From Hyphodiscus hymeniophilus (Eukaryota; Ascomycota; Leotiomycetes; Helotiales; Hyphodiscaceae), in contig VNKQ01000007.1 of the NCBI GenBank assembly GCA_016508695.1, positions 1,922,001-1,986,000 on the forward strand: a DNA stretch of 64,000 nt. Direction: 5' to 3'. Below the pieces are notes generated by a model. It was not told where the DNA came from, did no database searches, and worked only from the letters and a program-made list of their open reading frames with translations. Position 1 is the first letter of the stretch, and the number at the start of each line of letters is the position of its first letter. The position numbers and the translations under genes are program-made. Of the stretch, positions 35,171 to 47,400 are shown in pieces.

Positions 35171-35875
35171 CCCCGCCGCTGACTACAACTTCGCCCTCCA
35201 ACTTCAAAGTCATGAGTTTTGTGAAAGATGGCTTCCCAAATTAGCTTTGAAGATCCTAGGAAGTACCTGCTTTCTGTTTTTTGTTACGAAGTGGCTTACT
35301 CCCACAGCTTCGTATCTTGTGGATAATCAAAAGCTTGATTCAATTAAGGTGTAGCCACACCACAGCTGCTGCATGTGCTACCTTGGCCCCCTTGCAAAAG
35401 ATGCAAGCCTGCCTATTCAAACCTGACTTATCTCCCTGTACGTAAACACTCCGTGCATGTCAAGCGTAGTCATTATCTGCTCCTGAACCATGCGAGCCAA
35501 CTCCTGCGAAGTTGAATCTAGGGCAGAAGCCTTCCCTCCCTCTCATTGGTATACATGCATGTTCGATCGTGTTGAATGTGGTCATGTGATTTAGTATGAT
35601 CACGTGCAAGGCCAACTTGGTCATGCGATTTGTGTGTAAGCAGAGCTCTCCCGGATGACTTCTACAACCAATTCGGTCATTTCAAACTCGCTGTACTACA
35701 AACTTCTAAGGGGGACTACCTTTTTCTAGGTTATGCACCTGGCGACTTTACACTCGCTGAGTCACTTACCAAATGAAAAGAAAGGATTTCCACTAACCAA
35801 CAGAGTACGTAACAAGGGACGTATAATCACCGTCGGCGGCGTCTCCGAACAGACCATAACATACAATGGTATCGT

Positions 35876-35957
35876 ATTCTCACTAGCATTGAAAATTCAA
35901 TAGTGGGTGAGAATCTCCTAATTTTGATGTCCGGAACAGGAACAACATTGTTCCGGA
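35876..35957. repeat. two adjacent inverted repeats
   Basis: TCCGGAACA (35930-35938) is exactly complementary to TGTTCCGGA (35949-35957) with a 10-base loop. Just before it, an imperfect inverted repeat spans about 35876-35913 (TCTCACTAGCATTGAA against TTCAATAGTGGGTGAGA). They could form hairpins; they might be part of a miniature element, but no flanking duplication was seen. Confidence 0.6.
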
Positions 35958-36237
35958 GCTAAAACCGAGAACCAGGACACTGGGACAGACGTTACAAAGC
36001 TAAGCGCTTAGAATGTCCCAATTCATCCATTTTCCCAGGAACGCGCTGAGGTGATCGACGAAAATGGTGTGCTCGACTAACCAATATTGTGACTATTTCC
36101 GTGCCGTTAGCTCTTTGAACGCTCAATTGGCTCTGGCGTTATCATTCCTATTGAGCTTTCTTTCATCTGATCGAGATCTGCTTTGTTCGACCTCTCGGTA
36201 GACGTCTTGCCAAGATGTTGATCGGAAGGAAGAGGAA

Positions 36238-36243
36238 TATAAA
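36238..36243 (+). promoter_or_regulatory. TATA-like box of the eqolisin gene
   Basis: TATAAA 110 bp upstream of the start codon of the secreted peptidase gene, a common distance for strongly regulated fungal genes. Confidence 0.45.
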
Positions 36244-36352
36244 GGGAAAATGGTATCCTGAAATATGTAGTCCATAGCCAGGTTCCAGATTCTAATATCA
36301 GATTTATCACTAGCCACTTCCATTTTCGGAGTTTCATTCCAAAAAATCCATC

Positions 36353-37304
36353 ATGAAGTTGTCCATCTTCATCAGCAGCGCAATTTTTGCCGCTACTACT
36401 CTCGCAGCACCGCGAAAGCGAGGATTGGCCGATCGAGTCCAAAGGAGAGCTTGTGCTCGTCACCTGTCTGCTCCAGCAAAGATTGTCCACGAGGGAGACA
36501 TCACCGTTGGCAGCAATGTCAGCCATGGTATGTTTTTCCTGCTCCATTTCTTCCTATCGCAAGGTTTTGCAAGAGGGCTTCTTTGACTTTCATTTCCCTG
36601 TTTTGTGAGAGCCACCAAGAAGAAGGAGTCATGCTCACTCGAATTTTCAAGCTGTCCAATATAGCAACAACTGGGCCGGAGCGGTGTTGACAGCACCTCC
36701 CTCTGGAACCACATTCAATGCAGCTTCTGGCCAGTTCACTGTTCCAACTGCATCCTCTGCTGGAGGACAAGCCGGTTCCGCTTCAATTTGGGTTGGTATT
36801 GACGGCGACACCTATGGTAATGCAATATTGCAGGCTGGCATCGATGTATCCGTTGGCGCTGACGGCTCCCAATCATACGACTCTTGGTACGAATGGTGGC
36901 CAAACGATGCTACTGATTTCTCAACAGGTCAATTTTCATTCACAGCTGGGGATATCATCAGCATCTCAATCACTTCGACTGACTCCTCTGATGGAATCAC
37001 TGTGTTAACTAACGAAAGCACGGGACAAACTGTTTCGCAAGCAGTAAGTGCACCATCGGGGAGCAGCACCCTTGGAGGCCAGAATGCAGAGTGGATCGTG
37101 GAAGACTATGAGAATGGAGGATCTTTGGTTCCGTTTGCCAACTTTGGTACCGTGGCGTTCTCTAGCTGCGTTGCGGGAACAGCGGACGGCCAGTCTGTTG
37201 GAACTGTTGGCGCTACTGTTCTTGAGATGAAAGATAGCAACGGAAATGTCTTGACAGACGTTTCTCTTCCAAGTTCTTCGGAGGTGCAAGTTGTGTACCA
37301 GTAG
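36353..37304 (+). CDS. secreted glutamic peptidase (eqolisin, family G1)
   Basis: Exons 36353-36527 and 36652-37304 with a 124-bp intron give 275 residues. A signal peptide MKLSIFISSAIFAATTLA is followed by a basic pro-segment (RKRGLADRVQRR), and splicing produces the mature-type start SNVSHAVQYSNNWAGAVL. The catalytic dyad of the family is present: Gln119 in NAILQAGID and Glu205 in NAEWIVEDYE, 86 residues apart, close to the roughly 83 of scytalidoglutamic peptidase. The core WVGIDGD and WYEWWP strands of the beta-sandwich are also visible, and mature length (about 210) fits. Eqolisins are pepstatin-insensitive acid endopeptidases secreted for external protein breakdown. Few cysteines, so no disulphide-rich form. 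The next gene is a Zn2Cys6 factor on the same strand; a regulatory link is not shown. Confidence 0.93.
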
Positions 37305-38037
37305 ATAGATAACCCTCGATCAATGACTGGAAAAAAAATATGTCGAGCTAATGGTGCTCTGACGTCTTTCTGTGAATATTTAATGAGCTATTTCATTGTC
37401 AGATCCAATCATGATTCACAAAAAGGTGTTATTGACCCTACTGATGAAGATAGCTAACATACTTAACAAATATTCGACAAACATTCGACAAAAATTCAAG
37501 CCCGGCTGGCAATGAACGTCATATCATGTGGTAAGCACGTGATAAATTTTCCTCGAGTCTCGGCTGGACCTTGAAAGAACATGATAATATTTGACTCGAA
37601 CTTCGTAAGCAGCTTGACTCTAGAAGCCCGAAAGTCAATACAAGGCTATAGTTTAATAGACTGTTTTGTTCATTTTTCAAGCTGGTGATTCAACTGCGCA
37701 ATTTGAAGGGGACTTAGGCTTCTTATTCTGAAGTCTCAAATGAGAAGCGCCAGATACGAAGCATTTACGAATAGGTAACAAATGAGCGATGGTATAGGTT
37801 TGAAGTGTGGAGTTACCTCTGAGCAGGGATGATTATGTGGCGAAATTTAATTAGCTTTCGTCTCGTAAAGCAAGGATCAGCTTCGTATTCCTTGGATCCC
37901 CACAGTGGGGACGTCTTCCATAAAGCGGATACGATGTACGAGTCTTCCGTAGTTGACCACGTCCTCTTTGAAGATCAATATTAATCACCCAATAAATCAT
38001 AACTCACGGCAGGGAGCCAACTAAGGTCTGGACCGTC
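37305..38037. other. intergenic
   Basis: AT-rich spacer between the peptidase and the regulator. Contains AGCACGTGATAA near 37534. No gene supported. Confidence 0.4.
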
Positions 38038-39375
38038 ATGTTACAAAGTCCGGAGAACGCTTCTGATATCGCGGCTGCGTTGGTTGCAAAGAGGAATTCC
38101 CGAAAGTCCCATCGGAAGTCAAGGAATGGCTGTGATGATTGCAAGCGGAGGCGAATAAAGGTCAACATCATGTAATTATCTACTGTGCAGCTGAGCGATA
38201 CTAACTTGGTCCAGTGTGATGAGCAAAAACCTGCTTGCTCGAATTGTGTGAAGCACTCTGCTCATTGTAGCTTTTTGCAGCATGTGCTTCTCAGTCCCGC
38301 CCAGGCCAGTCTAGGTCGTTCTCCTCAGCTTGCGCATCTCCTCAACCAACCTCTTTCTCCGCCTCAGTCAAGTAGTCCAACGTCTTTTACGGAGTTCAAT
38401 GGAGCTCTTGGTACTATTCGAACACCAGCAGCGGAGCTCATCCCCTCTGCCATTCTCCCTAATCGGCCCACGTTGAACATCGCCGACCTGGAACTGCTCC
38501 ATAACTATGATACCTCGACATCTTATACTTTGGCAACCATCCCTGCTCTTCAAAACTTCCTCCGGTTGAATGTACCTCGTATAGCATTCTCTCAACCCTT
38601 TCTCTTACATGGAATCCTCGCAATATCGGCGCTGCACCTGGCACATTTCAAGAAAGACCTTCGATCGCATTACTTAACCCAGGCTCATCATCACTATCAG
38701 CTTGGACTCCGTATTGCAACACCATTGCTTGCAGTAATGAATGAATACACGTCCTCTGCACTCTACCTGTTTTCAACAATGATCACCACATTCACTCTCG
38801 GAATGGGTCCTAGAGCCGGGGACTTCCTCCTCTTTGGAGAGCACGGACTTGCTGAAGGCCTAGTCCTTTTCCGAGGTATGAGGTCTCTACTAGAATATCA
38901 TCCAGAAATTCTTGAGAAGAGCGACCTTGCACCAATGTTCAGCATTTCCATCCGGCAAGTGCTCCGCCAACCATCAAATGATCAGCATCTCGAGTCATTG
39001 CGACATTGCATCTTGGAGTCAACGACTAATTTCGCGGACGTACAAGTCTATCTTGAAGCTCTCGAGAAGTTGTCGAGATCATTCCCGCCCAATTCAACAT
39101 CGGGTTCTCGGCCATCACAGACTTCGCCGCAGACCGCGTTTGTTTGGCTGTGGCGACTCTCCGACGAGTTCCTATCGTGTCTACAGAAGCGAGATCCAAT
39201 AGCCTTGGTGATCCTCGCTCACTTCTGCGTTTTGCTGAACGACTTGGGCTCGTTGTGGTGCATGAAAGGCTGGGCGGATCATCTGCTTTCTGAGATACAC
39301 AAGTCTCTTGGTGAGGAGCATCGGATGTGGATGAATTGGCCGATGGAGGAGATCGGTTGGATTCCTGGTACATGA
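38038..39375 (+). CDS. Zn2Cys6 transcription factor, Upc2-like
   Basis: Exons 38038-38160 and 38215-39375 with a 54-bp intron (branch CTAAC) give 427 residues. The intron splits the zinc cluster; joined, the cysteines are 32, 35, 42, 49, 52 and 59, the exact C-x2-C-x6-C-x6-C-x2-C-x6-C pattern, preceded by basic KSHRKSRNGCDDCKRRRIK. The rest is the fungal-specific factor domain with the landmarks LELLHNYDTSTSYTLA, PFLLHGILAISALHLAHF and the C-terminal LAHFCVLLNDLGSLWCMKGWA and WMNWPMEEIGW, as in proteins annotated as sterol-uptake-control-like (Upc2-like). It should bind CGG-containing DNA in the nucleus. Targets are unknown; sterol genes are not implied, since this label covers many divergent regulators. 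Donor GTCAAC is a weaker than usual splice site. Confidence 0.9.
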
Positions 39376-39604
39376 AACCAAGGATTATTGTATGGATAGT
39401 TGGAGGGTCTTTTGCAGGGTATTGGTGTTTGGCAACAGTCTACCAAGGCTTCAGTTGCAGAATAGAAAGTCCGTATTCTATATGACTATTTGCCGCATTG
39501 CATATGGAATCTATGGGACCTCAATAACTCCACGAGAAACATTATATCAATGATGCATATATTTGATAACAATCTGAGAGACATCGCTTTTCAAACGCGA
39601 TGCC

Positions 39605-39877
39605 TTAAGTGATCCAGACTTTGTTCCTCGAGTCTTTACCCTCCTGCCGCGTAATTGGATTTCAGCATTTCACGCAATACATCGCCATATCTACCCTTAC
39701 CCCCATCGGCTCAGATGCGACACAAAAGCCGTCCTTCGACTTCACGATGACGAATAACTGGAAAAGGAAGCCTCCCAATACCTGTCCCACACCAGCAGCG
39801 CCAATACTCAAGATCTCCTCTAAACCGCAAACGAAAGCCTATTCGTGGATGACGGGATCACCTGCTGGTTGTGATCC
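39605..39877 (-). pseudogene. broken gene fragment with two in-frame stops
   Basis: Reading the minus strand from 39877 gives 91 codons of protein-like sequence (GSQPAGDPVIHE, stop, AFVCGLEEILSIGAAGVGQ, FLFQLFVIVKSKDGF, then MAMYCVKC, stop, NPITRQEGKDSRNKVW) ending at TAA 39605-39607. The internal stops are TAG at 39841-39839 and TGA at 39664-39662, each one transition from CAG or TGG/CGA. The family is not recognised. It may instead be a real exon ending at the TGA, but the sensible reading on both sides of the two stops favours a pseudogene. Confidence 0.4.
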
Positions 39878-41441
39878 ACGACATGTTCATATTTCTTCGT
39901 TACAGTCGTCATCATTTTCTGCAATCCAGTAATCCTAATAATACTAATGGAAAAAATATCATGGGTGAGCATGTATTGTCTCAGAGAGTTCTTGAGAATG
40001 GTAAAGATAGAACAATGCCATAGTCTCATTTGCTCTGAGCGGAACTTTGTATGGAAAGTGGAAACTATCCATCTGATTTGCTACGGTTTGCTAGTAATTG
40101 GGGTTTTCTGGGTTTCGAACTCAGAATGCTTACGAACTATGCGTGATTTGGAATGGCCGATCTTGTCTATATGCTTGCTGGTCGTAGCTCAACCCAACCT
40201 TCTGGTATGTGTGCCAGACCTCAAGGAGTTTTTCAACCAGTGCTCTTGCTCATTGGGGTTTGGATTCGTACCTATACAGCAACAACCGTGCCCCGTGTGA
40301 CCCGATGTAGTGATGATTCGAGCATTAATGCACTTGCAACAGGTTTGGTTCGTTTTGGCTACCCTCTTGACTACAGAGTAGAGCCCTAAAAGAATAAACC
40401 ATCGTTCATACAAGGTTATTTGGAGCTGTGACTTTTGAAGAACAGATTCACTTCATACCTAGTATGTTCAATGTGATCCATAGAATCATATCCTCCAAGT
40501 CCGTCACAAAATCCACTTCTGTTCAAACAAATGATGCTGTTACTAACTCCGCTGCCGCCGTTTTCGATTTTTGAGGATCACATTACTTCAACGCCCCAAA
40601 GCAACTCGCTCAGGCTACTGCAACGGTGCTTTGATTGCTCCGGCCTGGGTGTCTGATGAAGCCTTACTACCTATCCCAGCAGCCGGTATGAGCGATCGAA
40701 GCATGGTAAGTTACTCCCGGCCCCCTCTGGTATTCCGTCCCTGGGTAGCCTTTCCAGCTTGGATAAGATTGAATATCAGCTCCTTCAAGCACAGTTTATA
40801 CTGGTTTCTGCAAATACATACTTCACATTCGTGCACTGTCAAGTTTCTGCTGCCTTCAAGCACCTTGTATCGTAGGACATACATTGGATAAAGCAGCTAA
40901 TGAGTATCATAGTAGCGAAGAGTACTGTACGTCACATTTAACATGAATGCCGAGGGTGAGTTTTTAAGACATCTGTACATCTGAGAAAGTGCATGTTTCT
41001 ACACTTCCTATCGATAGAAAACATTTCAACGCGAGAAGGATGAAAGGTATATCGTTGACCGGAATGCCACCGAGACTTCAGAGATCCTACTTTGTTGTGG
41101 GCGTCATATATGAATACATCATATTGGCTCGGCGTTTGAATAATTCAGTATATCAAGAAGGGAAGGTTGGACCTTTATCGCCCAACACAAGATACTCTAG
41201 ACTTCGAAATTTGGTCGTTTTCAAACATAGGGATTGCCGAACGCAGTCCTCAGCTAAGGTCAAACTGGATGAAAAGTCCGAAGGCTTCAAGATAAACAAG
41301 AAAATAAACAAAAGAAACATCATCTATTTCCCAAAGTATTTAAAAAACTGGCTGGCTAGTGTAAGACAGTGAACGTGATATATTGGAAGTGCCTGCAGAT
41401 ATAATATCTTGGTCTATTTGCTCAGCCGAGGCAGCTCAAAG
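39878..41441. other. gene-poor region
   Basis: AT-rich. Only short frames without signatures on either strand. Confidence 0.4.
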
Positions 41442-41749
41442 ATGCCAAGCTTTGGCGGAAGCTTCATCCTGTTTACCTTGATAGGTAAGCTTAGCAAAAG
41501 CACGTCTTGCAAGGAAAATGAGACAAATATTGAAATATGGCGTTTCTTCTAGGAAATATCTGTAGTGGAATCATCTTGATGACTGCAGTTCTCGCATGGA
41601 ATCAATGGCAAGTATCAAATCCTTTGATTCGGGTCGCTCGGGTCGCTTGGGTGACGGGTTCCGAGTGTTTTGCTCCTTGCATTCAGTGTGGAAAAACAAT
41701 ACTTTTTGCATGCCCGGGAACTAGCGCACCTCGTACTGGTGTTTCGTAG
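41442..41749 (+). CDS. possible small membrane protein (79 aa) or permease relic
   Basis: An ATG at 41442 with exons 41442-41484 and 41553-41749 joined over a 68-bp intron (GTAAGC donor, TTCTAG acceptor) keeps frame and gives 79 residues. The first 30 are strongly hydrophobic (GGSFILFTLIGNICSGIILM), the rest is not recognised and has four cysteines. It lies in a gene-poor stretch, so it could be a remnant of a larger transporter. Support is the splice-consistent frame alone. Confidence 0.22.
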
Positions 41750-43887
41750 TATTATTGAATAATGAGTTACCCCTCTACGGAGGGACATGCCTAAAGTTAT
41801 GTCTTCCGGACACGATGATACTGTACCTCTCCGATGTTACCCCTATTCCACTTTCACAGTTAGGATGCTGGGGATACATCGGGCTCGATTAGTTCTGGCA
41901 GAATTCTTACACCTCCCCTGATTTGCTCCCGACACACCTACGGCCGTTGTCCTTATTCTTGTCTATGTCTCAAGTACGGACCGCATTCGGCCGGACGAAT
42001 CCGGGTCATCCTAGTGAGTATTCGTTATTCCCAGATCGATAGCATTTTCCAAACCCAGAACTTTTGAGACATCTACCAGATCGGTTTTGTCTCTGGTGTC
42101 CGATCGTCCTCGAGCCAAACCCAAGACCTCGCAATCCCATCCCACTATTAGCCTACGGAGTTATGCTTTCTGCCGCTTTCTTCTGTGCTTATCCTCTAGC
42201 CATTGGCGCAACCCTGTCAAACCTCATATCGAGTATGGAGGAGGTAACTTCGGTTGGAAAGTGGCACCCATTATTATTGTACGTACTGTGCCATACGTGG
42301 GACAGCGGCATCGAACATTCGAAGGAATCTTTCGAGGAACTGAGGATGCACTGTGCCGCATTATGCGGTAAAAAACTAACTCATGCCTGAATTAATCGCG
42401 ATCGCTAAGACACTTACACTTGCCGGGGCATGTTCCATTGGCCGGAGACTTTGAGCTTATGGGTTGTCAATTGGTTTCCAGCACGGAGGTAGGCTCTGTT
42501 ACTCGACCCTTATGACCCCCCCCAGCGACCCGGGGATGCACTGAACCCTGGTGTTATCTGCAGCAGGGAGAAAATAAAACGGTAGGAAAATAAGTATTCC
42601 ATACCTGTACATTCTGCAGGCTATTCGTAGGGTCTATAGTAGAGAGACATTTTCTTGCGTGCAGCTTTACCCTGCCGATTCAATCTCATCCTGGGGTTGA
42701 ATTGGTCAACTGGTGGTCTAGATTCTAGACATTGATGGTTCTTGCATAATTGACCAGCAATCGAACACGGGCTCCACATGTTTCCAATGTCTCATCTGGC
42801 ACAGTGGCACCCTAGAAGGAGGGAAGCGATCGATCATGCCACTCGACAAGGGAAACGAATACACGACGGCGCACTCCCCGTGCTCTTTCTTGAGACAATA
42901 GCTGCACGATATTGACAGATGCCCCAGCTTGGCGGGCCTCCTGGAGTACTGGACCAGAGAGTTTGACGCATGTACTTCGCAAGCAACGAGCACAGTAGCA
43001 GCGGTGGCTGAGGAACCTCATGGCACCTCAGGGATTCGAGGCTTTCCATCCCGTCCTTTTCGAGAGGTTCAACCTTGATTCGCTTTCTCAATCCCGGAAG
43101 AAGCTCAACCCCTGACTTCACAGGTCAACTTCTCTCCCCTCTCCTTCGGTGCAGGCTCTGGTTGGCAGCGGCAGGCGGCAGAGAGTTTCTTCTGCGCTCG
43201 CCTGTGTACTGTACGTACTTCGCAATAATTCGCCCATTCGTCAAATCACCCAATTCGCCATCATTTAGCTGCCGTTCATACCGTTCATACCTGTTCATCT
43301 TGGCGAATAATGCGAAATGATCTTGCGGGCCAGATACCGAAGAGGGCACGGATTGCGGGCAACTACGAATCCACACGCCTCTTCCATTGCCCCTTCCACA
43401 CGCTAAACCGAATGCCCGATTACTTACCTTCGTACAGCGGAGGTAGCCAGCCAGTAGGCTGGGCGGAGTGGTGGATCATAGAAATGCAGTCTGCAGCTTG
43501 CGGCCCGCATAAAGTCCAATTCTTGGGTTTCTGGGATTGGATAAATGGAGTTCTATGCCATCGTTCTCGCGTCTTTTTTCTCCCTTCGTTGTTTTGTTGT
43601 GTTTAGTCTTTTGGATCTTCCGTTCTCTCTCCTTCCCGCTTGCCGACATCCTCTACCCCTTCCCTCCACCCCTACCCCCTCGGCTACTACCTACCACCTG
43701 GTCCTAGTAACACCTCCTCTTCCTCCCCTCTAGCCCTCTTAGCCTCTTATCTCTTGCGTCCTGACATCTCGTCTCACCTCTATCTTCCACCCGCAAACAC
43801 ATCACAAACACCACGACTCAATTGACGGGAGCCCCTCCATCGTCAACGACATCTCCAACGACGACATTTACAAGCAACGCGCTCGAC
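41750..43887. other. gene-poor region, promoter of the APC permease at its end
   Basis: A 108-codon plus-strand frame at 42064-42390 has a hydrophobic patch but no signature. From about 43560 to 43887 the sequence is markedly CT-rich, as in long fungal 5' UTRs. Nothing else recognised. Confidence 0.4.
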
Positions 43888-45754
43888 ATGTCAGGCATTC
43901 ACGATGCTCCCAATGGCGAGGCGGTACCTGCAGTAGAGGACAAGCTCCATTTCCGAGCCTCGTCGACGGATGTCTCCAAGACCTACGGTCTCGATGGTGT
44001 TGACGATACAGATGCAACAGATGACATCTATAGTCGCGCCAATGCTCCAAGGCCCGGCTTCACCAAGAGCGATCAGAAGGATATGTACCGCATGGGCAAG
44101 CTCCAAGAGTTCAGAGTTCGTTGGCCTGCATTTGAGCGCAGTTGAAATAGCTGACAAATATCCTCCCAGCGCAATTATCGACCATTGTCTGCTCTAAGTT
44201 TTGCCATCGTTCTGACCTGCGTCTGGGAATATCTCTTGCTGGCAAACACTCAAGGATTGATCGATGGTGGACTTGCTGGCCTGTTCTGGTCCTATATCTG
44301 GACTTTCGTTGGATTCGGCTTCGTAGTATTATCTTTGGCTGAGATGTCATCAATGTAAGCTTCAGATGAGAGCTTCGCCGCCAGAAAGCTTACTTTTTCT
44401 CAGGGCCCCCACGACAGGAGGACAATACCATTGGGTTTCCGAATTCGCACCGCCAAAGTACCAGAAGTTCTTGTCATATGTAACAGGTGAGATGACCCTT
44501 CAAGATTGTCTGCACTCGTTCTGATAGGATTTAGGATGGATGTCTACTTTGTCATGGCAGGCAGGAAATGCGTCTGGGTCTTTCCTCACTGGTACAATCA
44601 TTCAATCACTCTTGGTCATCAATTACGATTGGTACGACCCAAAAGCATATCAAGGAACCCTTTTCGTCTTTGCGATGGTGCTCGTCCTCTTCGTTGTCAA
44701 CATCTGGGGTGCATCGTGGTGGCCAATGATCCAAAACGGTCTGATGGTTCTTCACATACTCGGGTTCTTGGTCGTCCTCATTGTGCTTTGGGTCTGTGCT
44801 CCTCATCAATCCGCCAAAGCCGTCTTCACTGGATTCACCAATGAGGGAGGATGGTCGACAATGGGATTGAGCGTTATGGTTGGGCAAATTACTGCCATTT
44901 ATGCATTGCTTGGTGAGTCTTGAATCATCCGAGATGATGATGAATATAATGCTAAGGACTCAACAGGTTCGGATGCCACTGCGCACATTGCCGAAGAAGT
45001 CAGAGATGCGGGTCGTTATGTTCCCATCTCAATCTTCTGGAGTTATTTCGGAAATGGAATCATGGCTATCATTCTCTTGGTCACCTACCTTTTCTCTATT
45101 GCAAGCGTTGATGATGCCTTGAACGACCCATCCGGATATCCCTTCATCTACGTTTTGAGCACATCTGTCAGCAAGGCCGGAGTCAATGGAATCACCAGCA
45201 TGATTCTCATCCTGGTCGTTGCAGCCAACATCTCCTGGAACGCATCTACCGCTCGTCAGACCTTCGCTTTCGCTCGTGACAACGGTCTCCCCTTCTCGAA
45301 ATGGATTGGCCACATGCACCCAACCAAGGACATTCCCGCGAACGCGATTTTCCTCTCCTGCATGATCACCGCCCTTCTCTCTCTCATCAACCTCGGCTCC
45401 GATGTTGCCTTCAACGCCATCATCTCATTGCAAGTTTGCGCACTGATGATGACCTACTCCGTCTCGGTGGGTTGTGTGCTCTACCGCCGCATTGCCCACC
45501 CCGAGCTTATCCCAACGGCGCGATGGAGTCTCGGAAATTGGGGAGTACCAGTCAACGTGATTGGTCTTGTATACTCTCTGTTCACATTCTTCTGGTCCTT
45601 CTGGCCCAACACCGTCCCCGTCACCTTGGAGACGTTCAATTGGAGTGTCGTTCTATTTGTTGGTGTCCTGGTCCTGAGTCTGGTAATGTATGTCTTCCAG
45701 GGCCGACACGTATACAATGGCCCCGTCACCGACGTCAAGGCCCCGAGATTGTAG
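43888..45754 (+). CDS. APC-family amino acid / GABA / choline-type permease
   Basis: Five exons 43888-44115, 44170-44354, 44404-44486, 44535-44912 and 44967-45754 (introns 48-54 bp) give 553 residues. A hydrophilic tail of about 75 residues leads to FRRNYRPLSALSFAIVLTCVWEYLL, the typical first helix of the fungal ACT group (Hnm1/Uga4-like). Signature strings follow: SLAEMSSMAPTTGGQYHWVSEFAP, SYVTGWMSTLSWQAGNASGSFLTG, DATAHIAEEVRDAGRYVP (the conserved motif after helix 6) and WNASTARQTFAFARDNGLPFSKW. Twelve helices are apparent; the C-terminal tail is short. These plasma-membrane proton symporters import GABA, choline or other amino-acid-like compounds; the exact substrate cannot be told. The long CT-rich leader suggests a long 5' UTR. 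Confidence 0.93.
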
Positions 45755-47400
45755 ATCGTCTTAGATCGTCTTACAAAAGCTTTACATATGGGGTGGGAAT
45801 TTTTACACCATAGGCGCGAGGTTGTTTTTCGGAATCAGGGTGGGGTTTTGTCGCGCCTTACCATTTTACATATCCGTATAGAACGAGCTTGAGTAGCTAG
45901 CTATTGCTGCAGCCAAAATACCTAGTCAACAGACCAATTTGATATATAGACCTTCAACATCCCATACTTCACCATGCTCTCACAATCAATCGTATCTCCT
46001 CCAGCCTTCTCCCTTAGCTGAACCCAAGCGCATTCCAAGCCAGACGGGGATGCGCTTTTGTCATTGCCCATTTACTCAAGGATCCCTTACGCACCTATTC
46101 ATTCATTCACTCCTGATCTGCCGGCTCTGCCGCGTCGATCGACAAACTCACAAGGAGCAACGATGTACGAAAGGCGACCTATTAGCGCCACTTACTTGGC
46201 GCTTCGCTAAACACTACCCTTCTCTCCTTATCACTCTATCCATAACTACCTTAATCAACCAATCTATCAACCCATCATCTATTCAAGTAGCTTATCAAGC
46301 CGAGCTTGATCTTGCTTGATCTTGAGCTTGATCTTGAATGAGGCTGAAGCTTACTTGAGCTTTGCTTAAGCTTGTCTTTGCATCTCATTATTTATGGCAT
46401 TGGCATTGGGCACGCGCGGGTTGTCCAAGTGCGGTGCGGGCGTTCAGCGTACGTGCGTTCCTACGTGCGTGCGTACCGTACCTGATCGTTCATTCCCGAC
46501 CCGGCTCCCGATATCGAGTGCGATCGGGCAAGGGCGCGCGTTGATTGGGTTCTACCTTTTCCCACCTATCTTTCTCTTCTGGGGTGCTCCTGGGAGGGGT
46601 ACCGGGTGGTTACCTTAGTAAGCAAGCAAGCGGTTTGCATTCTTGAAGAGCTCTTGAAGATGGGGGTGCGTTGGATGAGTGAGTGGCTTTCCTGTGGTGT
46701 GTTTCGTGGCGGTTTTAGTTTGGCTTGGTTTGGGGGATCTTAGGGGGACTTGAAGAGGGGGGTTCTTGGCGTAATGTAAAGTACGAAGTACACGGGTGGA
46801 CATAGGTGGGTGAAGATGGACGGGTTAAGATGAGCAGTAGGAGAGGGGAGGGAGGTTGGAAATTCTGGAGTATGGATGAGGACGAGGTTGGTTGGGAACT
46901 TGGGAAGGGGAGGTGTGGGAAGTGAGGCAGCGGAGATGAGAGGAGATGCGCTTAGAAGGAAGGTATGAGATATTGATATTTGAGACTTGATATCTGAGAC
47001 TTGAGATTTGAGACTTGAGATTTGAGACTTGAGATTTGAGACTTGAGATTTGCAAGAGGGGGAAAGGGCAGCGCTTTGAAGGTTATGTACATGGAGAGAT
47101 CGTCTCGTTCGTCTGCGGTAAATGTTGGAATGCAAAAGGTTTCCCGAAATAGCAGACGGGACTATATCGTTGGGACTATCGTTACATCTATATGAAGCAT
47201 ATGAGAGTCGTATCCATGGCATCAGACCCGAGCCAAGCCAAGCAAGCACACCGAATCCCCTTGCTTTTCCCCCGAACCAAGAAAAGTTCTCCTTCGCCGT
47301 TCTAAAGACAGAGCATAGCCGGCCTACTCCCGCAGAATAATGAAAATCGTCCGAACCAAACGACGTGGAATCTACGCAAAAGCAAGTTCTGTTCTGTTTT
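45755..47400. other. intergenic with simple repeats
   Basis: Convergent spacer between the APC permease and the rhodopsin-domain gene. Holds an AGCTTGATCTT-rich patch (about 46295-46380) and a 14-bp tandem repeat. A minus-strand frame runs through it to 46740 only because of the frameshift in the neighbouring gene. Confidence 0.5.
46981..47050. repeat. 14-bp tandem repeat, five units
   Basis: TGAGACTTGAGATT four times exactly, preceded by one diverged copy. Non-coding. Confidence 0.9.

Larger units (their letters stand above)
34433..36352. other. intergenic with coding relics and hairpins
   Basis: Nearly 2 kb. Minus-strand coding-like pieces lie at 34708-35170 (listed separately). Inverted repeats occur near 35876-35957. 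A TATA-like box at 36238-36243 belongs to the peptidase gene. Confidence 0.5.

Noticed and set aside
46740..47400. Extension of the rhodopsin-domain frame to 46740
   Set aside because: Runs through a 14-bp tandem repeat and non-conserved sequence; better explained by the frameshift at 47450-47454.
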